A stretch of DNA of 64,000 bases, from the NCBI RefSeq assembly GCF_017643475.1, contig NZ_JAEPNI010000004.1, positions 242,576 through 306,575 on the forward strand, in the 5' to 3' direction. The stretch's first letter is position 1, and each line of letters opens with the position of its first letter. The notes under the pieces were generated by a model that saw only the letters and a program-made list of their open reading frames with translations, searched no databases and had not been told where the DNA came from. Of the stretch, positions 36,474 through 45,830 are shown piece by piece. The stretch comes from Maricaulis sp. (GTDB lineage: Bacteria > Pseudomonadota > Alphaproteobacteria > Caulobacterales > Maricaulaceae). Made by a program: the position numbers and the translations under genes.

Positions 36474-37099
36474 GCCGACGCGCTGGGTCGAGCCTTGACC
36501 GCCTGGTACCAGGCCAGGAGGTGCGTTTGCGCCTCGTTCGGCATGACTTTCACCCAGGCAGCAAACTCCACGAAAATGAAGCCTGTGATATCCGCAGCGG
36601 TGAAGTTATCACCTGCGAGGAATGCACTCTCGGCAAGCCGCTCGTCCATAATAGCCAGGAAATCCTGCGCCCGGGCTCGACCGCGCTCGGCCAGCTCCGG
36701 CACCTGGGCATAGGCTTTGGGGCCAGTCAGCGCAGCATCCGCGAAGGAACGTGCCTTGTTGCGAAGGGCTTCCGCGACCGCGAAGAAACCCTCCTGCTCG
36801 CACCGAGCGATCCATTCGGCGACCAGGGCCTTTTCAACCGGATCACGGCCCAGCATGGGCGGCTCCGCCCGCATTTCCTCGAAATAGCGCGTGATCGCCA
36901 TGCTGTCGCACAACACCGTGCCATCATCGAGTGCCAGGGCTGGCACCGTGCAGCGCGGATTGATCTTGCGGAATTCCTCACCCAACTGCTCACGGGCGCC
37001 GAGATCGATCTGTCGGGTCTCGACCTCGATCCCCTTTTCGGCCAACAGCATGCGGACGCGGCGCGGACTCGGCGCCTGATGGTAATCATACAGGATCAT
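36470..37099 (-). CDS. Glutathione S-transferase
   Basis: 209 residues. The N-terminal thioredoxin fold begins MILYDYHQAPSPRRVRMLLAEKG, with NPRCTVPALALDDG (cis-Pro) and CDSMAITRYFEE (glutathione-binding Ser). The C-terminal helical domain has the N-capping box FTAADITGF. It probably conjugates glutathione or isomerises small molecules in the cytoplasm; the class is not resolved. It is convergent with the nitrilase (shared CTAG) and starts 8 bases after the amidase gene ends, perhaps in one transcript with it. Confidence 0.92.
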   Translation of the reverse strand: MILYDYHQAPSPRRVRMLLAEKGIEVETRQIDLGAREQLGEEFRKINPRCTVPALALDDGTVLCDSMAITRYFEEMRAEPPMLGRDPVEKALVAEWIARCEQEGFFAVAEALRNKARSFADAALTGPKAYAQVPELAERGRARAQDFLAIMDERLAESAFLAGDNFTAADITGFIFVEFAAWVKVMPNEAQTHLLAWYQAVKARPSASA

Positions 37100-37107
37100 G
37101 GCTTTTC

Positions 37108-38859
37108 CTAGCTGAACAGCGGCGGCCGCATATCGGCAACACCCAACCGGTTCTCGATTTCACGCCCCAGCGCCAGAATGTTCCCCTCCTGGAACAATGG
37201 CGCCCAGAGCGAGGTCGTCTGGGGCACACGATACAGCGTGTCCGGATTGGCCGGCTCGACATCGAAGGCAGCACGGCTGGCGATCTCGTTGAAGCCGGAT
37301 TTTATCGCGAGCTGGGGGTGCCCTGTATAGTTGGTGATCGTCAGCATCGCACCGGCGAAATTCGGACCGATCATCGCATCCAACCCTTCGAACAATGTAT
37401 GCATCTCCCGCATAACCTGTCGCCGGAAACGGTCCACATTGATCAGATCTATGGCTGAAATGAAACGCGCCTGGCGCCAGGTATTGGGCCAGGCGAACGG
37501 TGCCTGCCAGCGCAGGTCGTCATCCTGATCGGTCAGGGTGAGTTCCTCGAAGGCCGCCGCGGATTCCGCCTCAACCACAGCAAAAAGCGCGTCGTATGGC
37601 AGGTCGGGCAAGGTGATTTCGACCAAGTCTACACCGGCAGATCGTGCGGCCTCCAGCGTGGCGCGATCCGCATCCGACCCCAGCTCGAACCAGGCAGGGT
37701 CAAAGCCCACGCGCATACCGCGCACATCACGGGTGAAGTCCGCAGAAAAACCCATCTCGATGGCTCCGGGGTCCTGGCGATCGAAACCGTTCAGGACTTC
37801 GAGCACCAGGCCGGCATCCTCCACCGAACGTGTGATCGGACCGATCTTGTCGAGTGACCAGCACAGGGCCATGGCGCCGTGGCGGGAAACACGTCCGAAT
37901 GTCGGACGCAAGCCGGTCGTGCCGCAGCGATTGGACGGTGAAACAATGGAACCGAGCGTCTCGGTGCCGATCGAGAAAGCGACCAGGCCGGCCGCTGTCG
38001 ACGAGGCAGACCCGGCGCTCGAACCGGAAGAGCCCTCTTCCGGGTTCCAGGGATTCTTGGTCACACCGTCAAACCAGATATCACCATAGGCAATCGCGCC
38101 GTTCGTGGTCTTGCCCAGCAATACAGCACCCGCTTCGCGCAGGCGATCTGCGATGAAGGCGGTCTCGCTGGCGACCCGGTCCCGATACGGTGTCGCACCC
38201 CAGGTCGAAGCGATATCGGCAATATCGATGATGTCCTTCATGCCATAGGGGATGCCGTGCAGCGCGCCTCGATACTGTCCGGCGGCGATTTCCCTGTCGG
38301 CATCATCCGCCTGGGCACGCGCTATTTCCGGCGTCACCGTGACAAAACACTGTAACACACCATTATGGCGACTGATGCGCTCCAGATAGATATCGGTCAG
38401 GCGGCGGGAGCTGAGTTGGCGCCGTTCAATCCACTGTGACAAGCGCCAGACCGGAGCAAAGGCGATGTCAGTGTCACCGGACGGCAACTGACCTGCATCC
38501 TGCCCGGAACGAACAAGTTGATTGTCCTGCTCGGGGTAGTCGACATTGAGCAGGCGCGGATCAAAGGAACAGGCCGGCGCGAGCTCGTTGGGCTTGGAGA
38601 TGCGGCGGAACCGGCTCATGCGGTCAATCCACTCCTCCATGCCATCCACCATCATCTGGCGTTCAGCGTCCGTGTAGCGCACATCGAAAATCGCCTCGGC
38701 CGAGCGAATGGTTTCTTCTGTTAGGGGAGATTCGGTCTCCGGATTCGCGGATGAGGCGCCATTTTCTTGCCCCAATGCGGCCGATCCCCCGCCCGCGAGG
38801 ACCATGCCCGCGGCGCCTGTCTTGAGAAAATCGCGTCTGGATCCACCTTTTTTCATCAT
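37108..38859 (-). CDS. Secreted amidase (amidase signature family)
   Basis: 583 residues from the ATG at 38859, which has GGGGAGAG just upstream; the frame opens further, to 39096, but crosses the divergent promoter. The N-terminus (KKGGSRRDFLKTGAAGMVLAGGGSAALG) is a twin-arginine (Tat) signal, so a folded export is expected. The amidase signature has the Lys in LLGKTTNGAIAYG and the Ser-cisSer pair in GSSGSSAGSASSTAAGLV, then GTETLGSIVSPS and GLRPTFGRVSR. It hydrolyses amide bonds outside the cytoplasm; the substrate is unknown. Confidence 0.9.
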   Translation of the reverse strand: MMKKGGSRRDFLKTGAAGMVLAGGGSAALGQENGASSANPETESPLTEETIRSAEAIFDVRYTDAERQMMVDGMEEWIDRMSRFRRISKPNELAPACSFDPRLLNVDYPEQDNQLVRSGQDAGQLPSGDTDIAFAPVWRLSQWIERRQLSSRRLTDIYLERISRHNGVLQCFVTVTPEIARAQADDADREIAAGQYRGALHGIPYGMKDIIDIADIASTWGATPYRDRVASETAFIADRLREAGAVLLGKTTNGAIAYGDIWFDGVTKNPWNPEEGSSGSSAGSASSTAAGLVAFSIGTETLGSIVSPSNRCGTTGLRPTFGRVSRHGAMALCWSLDKIGPITRSVEDAGLVLEVLNGFDRQDPGAIEMGFSADFTRDVRGMRVGFDPAWFELGSDADRATLEAARSAGVDLVEITLPDLPYDALFAVVEAESAAAFEELTLTDQDDDLRWQAPFAWPNTWRQARFISAIDLINVDRFRRQVMREMHTLFEGLDAMIGPNFAGAMLTITNYTGHPQLAIKSGFNEIASRAAFDVEPANPDTLYRVPQTTSLWAPLFQEGNILALGREIENRLGVADMRPPLFS

Positions 38860-39036
38860 CACTCTCCCCATGTGAATTCTGTTATATATCTGATGCTTCG
38901 AAGCGTTATCGGCAAGTCCTGATGGCCATTTTATCGAAAGATCGCCAAATCGCCGAAAACTGCCCCATTGTGCGCCACATTTGGCTCTTAACCCTATTAC
39001 TCGAACCATTCCGGTGAGCTGAAAACGGGGGAGGCC

Positions 39037-39981
39037 ATGACCGCTGAAGCTCCAATCCAATTCCCGCCAAGACCGTCGTCGCCAGACGCCGGGCACGGTA
39101 ATTACGAGCTAGAAAAATATCGGCAGATGCATTCGCCGGTCGAAATGACTCGGCTGGACAATGCCAAGTCGCTGGCACAGGCACGCCATGCCGATCTGCT
39201 GCACTTCCGACAAACCTGGGACGGCGCAATCGAGCCGCCGCAGGAAGTCGCCGAGGGACAAGCCCAGCCGCGCGGCCGTCGAAAGCCGATCGAGCGTGCA
39301 GCCGTTTATCCGAAGTCGCACATCCTGCACTTCTCGGTTCTGGCCTCCCTGGTCCTCTTCGAGGGACTGGCCAATGCCTATTTCTTCTCCAAGGGCTCTG
39401 ATCTGGGCCTGCTGGGTGGCTGGCTGCAGGCGATCACCGTGTCCTTCACCAATGTCATCGCAGCCTTCTTCCTGATCGGCTTCCTCGGCTCGCGCCTGAT
39501 GACCAACCCTCATCGCCCGATGCATATGGCAATGGGTGCGGTTCTGATCGTCGCGACCTCCATCGCTCTGATCGCGCTGAACCTGACCGCAGCCCACTTC
39601 AGGGACTTGCTGGAGTTCAACGCCGCAACGTTGGCGCTTGGCGGAGCTGAAACAACCGGAGAGGTCCTGGCACCTGTTACGGAAGCCCGGATGAACCCGT
39701 TCGGTTTTCAGACGCTGGAAGCTTTGCTGCTCTTCATCCTGGGTACGACCTTTGCCGCCATTGCAGCCTACAAGGGCCGCACTTTCTCTGACCCTATCCT
39801 TGGGTATGGCGGTGTCACCAAGCGCCTGGAAAGTGCCGCACGTGACTTGCAGAAATGCACGGAAGCGGGCTTCAAGGACGCCAAGAAAATGTCCGAGGCC
39901 GAGCTGGAATTGCTGGTCGAGGCCAATGAAGTTCTGCGTGACGTCAACGCAGATCTCGCCGGACCGGGCGTTCGCCGCTAA
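39037..39981 (+). CDS. Uncharacterised four-helix membrane protein
   Basis: 314 residues. A ~95-residue polar N-terminus is followed by four membrane helices (about residues 95-113, 128-150, 162-185 and 222-245), then a cytoplasmic C-terminal helical segment (VTKRLESAARDLQKCTEAGFKDAKKMSEAELELLVEANEVLRDVNADL). I cannot assign a family. It is 63 bases upstream of a single-helix protein with a vWA-like domain, on the same strand, so the pair probably forms an envelope complex. Divergent from the amidase. Confidence 0.75.
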   Translation: MTAEAPIQFPPRPSSPDAGHGNYELEKYRQMHSPVEMTRLDNAKSLAQARHADLLHFRQTWDGAIEPPQEVAEGQAQPRGRRKPIERAAVYPKSHILHFSVLASLVLFEGLANAYFFSKGSDLGLLGGWLQAITVSFTNVIAAFFLIGFLGSRLMTNPHRPMHMAMGAVLIVATSIALIALNLTAAHFRDLLEFNAATLALGGAETTGEVLAPVTEARMNPFGFQTLEALLLFILGTTFAAIAAYKGRTFSDPILGYGGVTKRLESAARDLQKCTEAGFKDAKKMSEAELELLVEANEVLRDVNADLAGPGVRR

Positions 39982-40044
39982 AGTCCACGAACAAGCCTCC
40001 GGCTCACCGGGCCGGGGGCATCCAGCGGAGCGACGGGGGGATAA

Positions 40045-40833
40045 ATGTCGGGACGCGATATCGTAGGGTTCTTCAACCTGATCATTGTTGCCGCGATCCT
40101 TGGCGGGATCAGCTACGCAGCCTTCATCCTGAAGCCAGCCGAGTATGACAGTGATACGCTTTGCATGGTTGGTGTCACACCGCCCCATCGCGTCGTCATC
40201 ATCGACAAGACGGACCTTTATTCACCGCAGCAGGCTGGCTCGATCGAAGGAGTCATCCTGTCCGAACGCGACTCGCTCGAGGTCGGCGAACGCCTCTCTC
40301 TCTACGAGCTCAATGAAAGCGGGCAGTTGCGCAACACCAACCGTTTCTCGCTGTGCAATCCGGGCGCCGGAGAGCAGGTCAATCCGCTCTATCGCAATCC
40401 GGACCGTGTCCAGGCGCGTTATGAATATCTCTTCTCAGGCCCGCTGGACCGTGCCCTGGCTGACTTGATCAGCCCCAAGAATGCACCAAACAGCCCGATC
40501 ATCGAGGCGATCGCCCGCCTGAGCCAGGACCCGCAATTTGACCGCACCGTACCGGGCCGTCGCATCGTCCTTGTCTCGGACATGCTTCAGAATTCGGAGA
40601 TCTTCACGGTCTATGGCCGCAGCCGCGGTGACCTGCGCGACCGCGTACCACCAGCCCGGGATGTCGCGAACGCCATCCGTGAGACCTATGGCGACAGCCT
40701 GCGCGGTGTAGAAATCGAAATCCGCCTTATCCCGCGCGACCGCTGGGAAGCCGAACAGCGTGGTCCGCTGCGCAGTTACTGGAATGAAGTGTTCGACCAG
40801 CTGGGCACTCGCGTGCGCTGGTCAGGCATTTAG
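40045..40833 (+). CDS. Membrane-anchored protein with possible vWA-like domain
   Basis: 262 residues. One N-terminal helix (FNLIIVAAILGGISYAAFIL) is followed by a soluble alpha/beta domain. The first strand HRVVIIDKTDLYSP has a DxTD/S pattern resembling a MIDAS start, and a central RRIVLVSDMLQNSEIF strand fits the fifth strand region of a vWA fold. GGGGGG precedes the ATG. Metal-ion adhesion sites usually read DxSxS, so the match is imperfect. The pairing with 39037-39981 is the main clue to its role. Confidence 0.7.
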   Translation: MSGRDIVGFFNLIIVAAILGGISYAAFILKPAEYDSDTLCMVGVTPPHRVVIIDKTDLYSPQQAGSIEGVILSERDSLEVGERLSLYELNESGQLRNTNRFSLCNPGAGEQVNPLYRNPDRVQARYEYLFSGPLDRALADLISPKNAPNSPIIEAIARLSQDPQFDRTVPGRRIVLVSDMLQNSEIFTVYGRSRGDLRDRVPPARDVANAIRETYGDSLRGVEIEIRLIPRDRWEAEQRGPLRSYWNEVFDQLGTRVRWSGI

Positions 40834-41055
40834 ACGCCACCCTACTGCGCCCGGTGTTCATAGCCGGGCGTGGGCTATCCCTTAACGATCAGACACTACC
40901 CGGCCCTCGCGGATGCTTGGCCGCTGAGATCAAGGCGCTTTACGCCCTTATCCACAGCGGAGGGCGGTGCGAGCGGTCAATTCTTATTCATCGCCGACTC
41001 AAATCGATCCACAATATGTTGTGCCTTGGGAGATGAATGGCACTAGGGATAGAAA

Positions 41056-41379
41056 ATGGTCGATTTCCACACCTACCGGGATGCAGACTGGATCTGGAAC
41101 CAGAGTCGCAATAATCCCACCGTCAACGAGGACATTCTCAGCTTCTGCTCGAGATCTCCTCACCTGGTCGATTTCGCCTATCGGTTGGCCGACCATGGAC
41201 ATCTGTTCGTCGGCCAGGTTGCGCGGCTTTCCAACTTCACGCTGGCCGACATCGCTGGTGGCCGCAAGGAAGTGGCAGAGCAATTGCGACTGCGCCTGCA
41301 AGGTGACGGGCTGGACAGCGGCATGCGCCTGGACGGCTGGAATCCTCCGGGAAGTGTCACGGATGATGTTGGCGAATAA
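41056..41379 (+). CDS. Small hypothetical protein with helix-hairpin-helix-like C-terminus
   Basis: 107 residues. The N-terminal half (MVDFHTYRDADWIWNQSRNN..., SPHLVDFAYRLADHG) is helical. The second half (VGQVARLSNFTLADIAGGRKEVAEQLRLRLQGDGLDSGMRLDGWNPPG) resembles the RNA-polymerase alpha C-terminal-like helix-hairpin-helix: LxxFTLADI, a gly turn, and GLDSGMRLDGW. It may bind nucleic acid or a transcription partner. No operon neighbour is close. The resemblance is by eye and moderate. Confidence 0.6.
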   Translation: MVDFHTYRDADWIWNQSRNNPTVNEDILSFCSRSPHLVDFAYRLADHGHLFVGQVARLSNFTLADIAGGRKEVAEQLRLRLQGDGLDSGMRLDGWNPPGSVTDDVGE

Positions 41380-41440
41380 CCAGCCTTGAGCTCTGGGAAA
41401 GACGCGCTATCTCTTGACCGCCGACAGGAGCTAGCGTGCC

Positions 41441-42106
41441 ATGATTACCGTTCACCACCTCAACAATTCACGATCCCAGCGCATTCTCTGGCTGCTGGAA
41501 GAGATCGGCGTCGACTATGAGATCGTGCGTTACCAGCGTGATGCAGAAACGATGCGTGCTCCACAGGAATTGCGTGAGGCCCATCCGCTCGGCAAGTCGC
41601 CTCTGATCACGGACAACGGGCAGACCTACGCTGAATCTGCCGCGATCATAGAATATCTGGTGGACACCTATGGGAACCAGCTGAAGCCTGCGACCCACGA
41701 TGTGCATTACCGGGACTATGTCTATTGGCTGCACTTCTCGGAAAGCTCTCTGATGCCACCGCTGCTCGTGAAACTGATTGGTGACCGATTGACCGAGGCC
41801 AAGGTGCCGTTTTTCGTCAAGCCGATCGTCAAATCCATCTCCAAACAGATGGAAGCCAACTTCTCCGGTCCCGAGATCAGCTCCCTGCTGGAGTACATCA
41901 ACAACCATCTCGGCAAAAACACATGGTTCTGTGGCGAGGGATTCAGTGCTGCCGATATACAGATGAGCTTCCCGCTCGAAGCTTCCGCTGCTCGCGCGCC
42001 CGGGTTTTCCAGCTACGCCAATATTGTATCCTTCGTCGACCGCATCCATGCAAGACCGGCCTACCAGGCCGCGCTCGAACGTGGTGGCGAATACGATTAC
42101 GCATAA
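41441..42106 (+). CDS. Glutathione S-transferase
   Basis: 221 residues. The thioredoxin-like N-domain begins MITVHHLNNSRSQRILWLLEE (catalytic Ser region SRSQR), with HPLGKSPLITDNG (cis-Pro) and ESAAIIEYLVD. The C-terminal domain has FSAADIQMSFPLEA. The SRSQR-ILWLLEE start and the length resemble the YibF/beta-like bacterial GST group. Terminated by a hairpin shared with the convergent peptidase gene. Confidence 0.92.
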   Translation: MITVHHLNNSRSQRILWLLEEIGVDYEIVRYQRDAETMRAPQELREAHPLGKSPLITDNGQTYAESAAIIEYLVDTYGNQLKPATHDVHYRDYVYWLHFSESSLMPPLLVKLIGDRLTEAKVPFFVKPIVKSISKQMEANFSGPEISSLLEYINNHLGKNTWFCGEGFSAADIQMSFPLEASAARAPGFSSYANIVSFVDRIHARPAYQAALERGGEYDYA

Positions 42107-42133
42107 AAAAGGCCCCGCTAGCGGGACCTTTGT
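42104..42133. terminator. Bidirectional terminator between GST and M28 peptidase genes
   Basis: AAAGGCCCCGC-TA-GCGGGACCTTT pairs except one C-A mismatch, flanked by AAAAAA on the left and TTTGTCATTTC on the right, so it can work in both directions for the two convergent genes. Confidence 0.8.
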
Positions 42134-42151
42134 CATTTCTGTGTCCAGCAG

Positions 42152-43576
42152 TTATTCGCTAGCCGCTTCCGGGTCTGGCCGGAAATTCACGTCCAGCTCT
42201 GCGGCCAGGTAGATCGTGGCGGCATAGGCGGCCACATTCTGGGCGAGGCTCTCCGGATCGATCTTGTCCAGCGTATCGTCAGGCGTGTGGTGTAGATCGA
42301 AATAATCCGTGCCGTCCTGATTGAGACGGATGGTTGGCACACCGGCAAACGCCAGCGGAATGATGTCAGGACCACCACCCGGGACATTGCTGCCTCCGCG
42401 GATAATCCCCAGCGGCATCAGCTCACGACCAATGGCGTCGATCACCGGATTGGCATCCTCGTTGACGTTGGAAACAAACTGCCAGATCGGACCGGCACCA
42501 AAATCGGATTCAGTCGCCAGAACATGGTTCGGGACCTCCGCGGCATGCTGTGCAGCATAAGCGCGTGCGCCCAGGAGGCCGACTTCCTCGGCACCGAACA
42601 TGACCACGCGGATCGTGCGACGCGGACGTTCCGGCAGACGCGCGATCAGTTCTGCAGCAGCGACCGTGATGGCGATGCCAGCGCCATCATCAACGGCACC
42701 CGTTCCCAAGTCCCAGCTGTCCAGGTGACCACCGATCAGGACTATCTCCTCCGGGTTTTCACGACCGATGATGTCGAGCACGACATTGCCGCTGACCACT
42801 TCCCCGCGCCAGCCGGCAGTGGAGCGAATGGTGAAATTGATACCCTCACCCAGCTCGTGCAGGCGTCGGATATGATCGGCATCCGGGTTGGAAACAGCGA
42901 TGACCGGGATTTCCGCCCACTCGCCATCGCTGTCGGAGGACATCATGCCGGTGTGAGGAAAACGACGGATGTCGGACCCCACAGAACGCACCACCAGCGC
43001 CTCGGCGCCCGCGCGCTCGGCATGCTGCCAGCCCACACGACGGCGCACATTGGCCGGGCCATATCCCGCACCGGTCTGGGAGCGAACAATCGGCTCACCG
43101 TCAACAAAGGCGATGCGACCTTCCAGGGAACCATCCTCAGCCGCCATGAGATCATCGACCGAGCGGAAATAGACGATATCGCTGGAAATCGGTCGCAGGC
43201 GCGGAGAACGGCCGGAGCCGCCCAGCGCTGTCCCGTAGAGTGCCTGTTCATACGGCGCATTCATGGTGATTTCCATGTCGCCACGCGTCCAAAACGGCAT
43301 GTCGAATTCCTCAATGGAAACCCGGTCGAAGCTCAGTTCTTCACCCAGCGCTGCGCCCCATTCACGCGCCCGTGCCTCGGCCTCGGAACCACCCAGGCGC
43401 GGTCCGACTTCCGTGGTCAGCGATTCGACGATGTCCCAAGCCAGATCTGATTCCAACGCCTGGTCGATCAGCATACGCGCCGTCTCGGCCTGCTCAGCCG
43501 GCAGTTCGTAACGCTCCTGGGCAAAGGCGCCCGCCGTGACCAAGGCGATTGATCCGGCTGCAAGTATTGCCTTCAT
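42152..43576 (-). CDS. Secreted M28 family zinc aminopeptidase
   Basis: 474 residues from the ATG at 43576 (MKAILAAGSIALVTAGAFAQ), a signal peptide. A protease-associated insert lies in the first half. The metal ligands are in order: His/Asp in LIGGHLDSWDLGTGAVDDGAG, the catalytic Glu pair in FGAEEVGLLGA, Asp in ATESDFGAG and His in DLHHTPDDTLD. This is a dinuclear zinc peptidase acting in the periplasm or outside. It is one of several secreted peptidases in the window. Confidence 0.93.
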   Translation of the reverse strand: MKAILAAGSIALVTAGAFAQERYELPAEQAETARMLIDQALESDLAWDIVESLTTEVGPRLGGSEAEARAREWGAALGEELSFDRVSIEEFDMPFWTRGDMEITMNAPYEQALYGTALGGSGRSPRLRPISSDIVYFRSVDDLMAAEDGSLEGRIAFVDGEPIVRSQTGAGYGPANVRRRVGWQHAERAGAEALVVRSVGSDIRRFPHTGMMSSDSDGEWAEIPVIAVSNPDADHIRRLHELGEGINFTIRSTAGWRGEVVSGNVVLDIIGRENPEEIVLIGGHLDSWDLGTGAVDDGAGIAITVAAAELIARLPERPRRTIRVVMFGAEEVGLLGARAYAAQHAAEVPNHVLATESDFGAGPIWQFVSNVNEDANPVIDAIGRELMPLGIIRGGSNVPGGGPDIIPLAFAGVPTIRLNQDGTDYFDLHHTPDDTLDKIDPESLAQNVAAYAATIYLAAELDVNFRPDPEAASE

Positions 43577-43671
43577 GTGTTCCTCCACTCACATATGGCG
43601 GGCAACTAAGCCTGACCACGCGCGCGAGGCAAGTCGACCTCGCCGCAACCCGTTGAAAGTGGAGCTGTCGC

Positions 43672-44562
43672 ATGCATCAATTTATGGAAATCGCCGGGCG
43701 TGAACGCGATCTGGGCGGGTTCAGCGTGCGCAGGGTCCTGCCCTACGCCAAGAAACGAATGGTGGGGCCGTTCATCTTCTTCGACCAGATGGGACCGGCA
43801 GAGTTCGCGCCCGGTCAGGGCATTGATGTGCGCCCGCATCCACATATCGGCCTGGCAACAGTGACCTATCTCTTCGAGGGGGCCCTGCAGCACAGGGACA
43901 GCCTCGGCGAGGATCTTGTGATCAGGCCCGGCGCCGTTAACTGGATGACGGCGGGTCACGGCGTCGTGCACTCCGAACGCACGCCGTCCCCCGAGCGCGA
44001 GGACGGGCATCGCATGTACGGCATCCAGACCTGGGTCGCCCTGCCGGAAGCGGATGAGGATGTTGCTCCAGCCTTTCACCATCACCCGGCAGAGACGATT
44101 CCGGTCATCGAAAGGGAAAATGTACGGTTCGACCTGATCCTGGGAACAGCCTGGGGCGCCAAGGCTCCGGTCACCGTCTTCTCGCCCATTTTCTATCTGC
44201 ATAGCGAGATGGCCGCGGGCTCGGCATTCACCATGGACGTGGACCACGAGGAACGCGCGATTTATCTGGTAGAGGGCGACCTGAGCGTTGATGACCAGAT
44301 GCTGGAGCCCGGCAGCATGTTTGTTCTACCGGAAAATCTGCAGCCGCGTGTTTCAACATCAAGCGGTGCCCGCATCATGATGTGCGGCGGCGCACCGATG
44401 GGCGACCGCAAGATCTACTGGAATTTTGTCGCCTCAAGTGCCGAGCGCCTGGAGCAAGCCAAGGCGGACTGGACCCAAGCGAGCGAAAACGGCTTTCCCA
44501 GCGACGGGCGTTTCCACCTGCCGCGGGGAGAAAGCGAACATATTCCGCTACCAGATAACTAG
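43672..44562 (+). CDS. Pirin family protein
   Basis: 296 residues. The N-terminal cupin holds RPHPHIGLATVTYLFEGALQHRDS and the metal-binding HGVVHSE region (WMTAGHGVVHSERTP), and the C-terminal cupin holds ERAIYLVEGDLSVDDQMLEPGSM. Pirins are iron-binding cupins; some are quercetinases, others regulators. The iron ligands (His in HPHIG, HxxxxSE) are present. It shares its TAG with the convergent PD40 gene through CTAG. Confidence 0.92.
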   Translation: MHQFMEIAGRERDLGGFSVRRVLPYAKKRMVGPFIFFDQMGPAEFAPGQGIDVRPHPHIGLATVTYLFEGALQHRDSLGEDLVIRPGAVNWMTAGHGVVHSERTPSPEREDGHRMYGIQTWVALPEADEDVAPAFHHHPAETIPVIERENVRFDLILGTAWGAKAPVTVFSPIFYLHSEMAAGSAFTMDVDHEERAIYLVEGDLSVDDQMLEPGSMFVLPENLQPRVSTSSGARIMMCGGAPMGDRKIYWNFVASSAERLEQAKADWTQASENGFPSDGRFHLPRGESEHIPLPDN

Positions 44563-45425
44563 TCTTCGGCGATCAGGGGGCGGGCTTCGCCCGTCTCCGG
44601 ATTTACGACCATCAGGCGGCTGACGCGGTCTTCACTGGCTATCGTGAACACGATTTCCTCGCGTCCCGGACGCCAGTAACTCCCACCGACATTCCAGCGC
44701 GTCTCAGCCGCATAGGCTACGGTTCGAGCATCTCCGCGCAGAACGACAAGTTCGCTGCCGGCCGGGCCTCGTATGGCGAACGCGAGTGCGCCTGTACCCT
44801 GCTGCACCGCGGGCAAGCCGACACGCCCGTCTTCAACAGCCCCTTCGATGCGGTGGATCGCACCGCCAATATCGTGCGCGACGATCCAGGACCGCTCACC
44901 CTCGCTCAGATCATAGACAAGAGTGTCATTGTCAGCCCATTTGACGTGAAATTCCCGTCCCTCCGTCGAGGTCACGGCAGTCACCTCGCGACTGGCGAGA
45001 TCCAGGATGAATACGTCTGCAGTAGGCCCCATGCGCACAAACGCCAAGCGAGTTCCGTCTGGTGAGTAATGCGTGTGCGCTTCACGTTGCGCCGTATCAG
45101 TCAGCTGGGTGACCTCTCCGGTGTCCAGGTTCATCTCGTAGACATTCCAGGCATCGCTCATCCCGCCGACGGCACCACCAAAGGCAATCCGGTTCTCACT
45201 CGGGTGCCAGGTAGGATTGACTGACCACAGCGTTCCGGTGTCCAGCGTCTCGGTCTCGCCGCTGGCGAAGGAATACACATGGATCGAAGCCGAGCGCGCG
45301 GACATGTCGAAGCTGAAATAGGCGACACGCTCACCGTCCGGCGAGACCTGCGGGTGGGCGCCCTGCGCGGAGGCAGCGCCGGATACCGCCGCCGTCACCA
45401 GCGCAGCAATGATGGAAACTCTCAT
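44559..45425 (-). CDS. Secreted PD40 beta-propeller protein (TolB-like)
   Basis: 288 residues. A signal peptide (MRVSIIAALVTAAVSGAASA) is followed by four or five PD40/WD40-like repeats with SPDG motifs (PQVSPDGERVAYFSFD, HYSPDGTRLAFVRMG, NPTWHPSENRIAFGG, YWRPGREEIVFTI). The protein has no catalytic domain, unlike the S9 peptidase in the window. It resembles the TolB C-terminal propeller, so it is probably a periplasmic binding or scaffold protein. It is convergent with pirin. Confidence 0.82.
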   Translation of the reverse strand: MRVSIIAALVTAAVSGAASAQGAHPQVSPDGERVAYFSFDMSARSASIHVYSFASGETETLDTGTLWSVNPTWHPSENRIAFGGAVGGMSDAWNVYEMNLDTGEVTQLTDTAQREAHTHYSPDGTRLAFVRMGPTADVFILDLASREVTAVTSTEGREFHVKWADNDTLVYDLSEGERSWIVAHDIGGAIHRIEGAVEDGRVGLPAVQQGTGALAFAIRGPAGSELVVLRGDARTVAYAAETRWNVGGSYWRPGREEIVFTIASEDRVSRLMVVNPETGEARPLIAED

Positions 45426-45830
45426 GAAACCTCTTCTCCGAGCGCGAACCGGTTAGCAATCCTCGTCGTCAAATTCAGCTAACAAAGTCGCGATCTCCTG
45501 CGTAGGACACGGAAACGAAAATTTATCACCGCCGCGCTTCCAACAGGGTAAATCCCGGATCTTTCTGCAAACAAAAGGCAATACGGTCACGGCGACCAAA
45601 ATGTTTGCGATAACATGAACTTCGCCTCAGCCTGGCGTTTTACCAAATCGTGAATTTTGGGCTTTTCCGCACCATCTCGATCTGATACCGGCACGCTATG
45701 ACATCGGTTATCCCCGACGGGTGATGGGGAAACCGCAACCGGATCGTCCGCGACAGAAGGTCAGCGAGCGACGATCTTGAACCAACAAGGCGGTGCCCGT
45801 AGTAACGCACCACCAATCGGGGGTATTTCC
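45426..45830. other. Intergenic region upstream of pckA, 405 bp
   Basis: It lies between the divergent PD40 gene and pckA and should hold promoters for both. No open frame has start context, and no inverted repeat or known regulatory box stands out. The last 50 bases before the pckA ATG carry no strong Shine-Dalgarno sequence. Confidence 0.55.
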
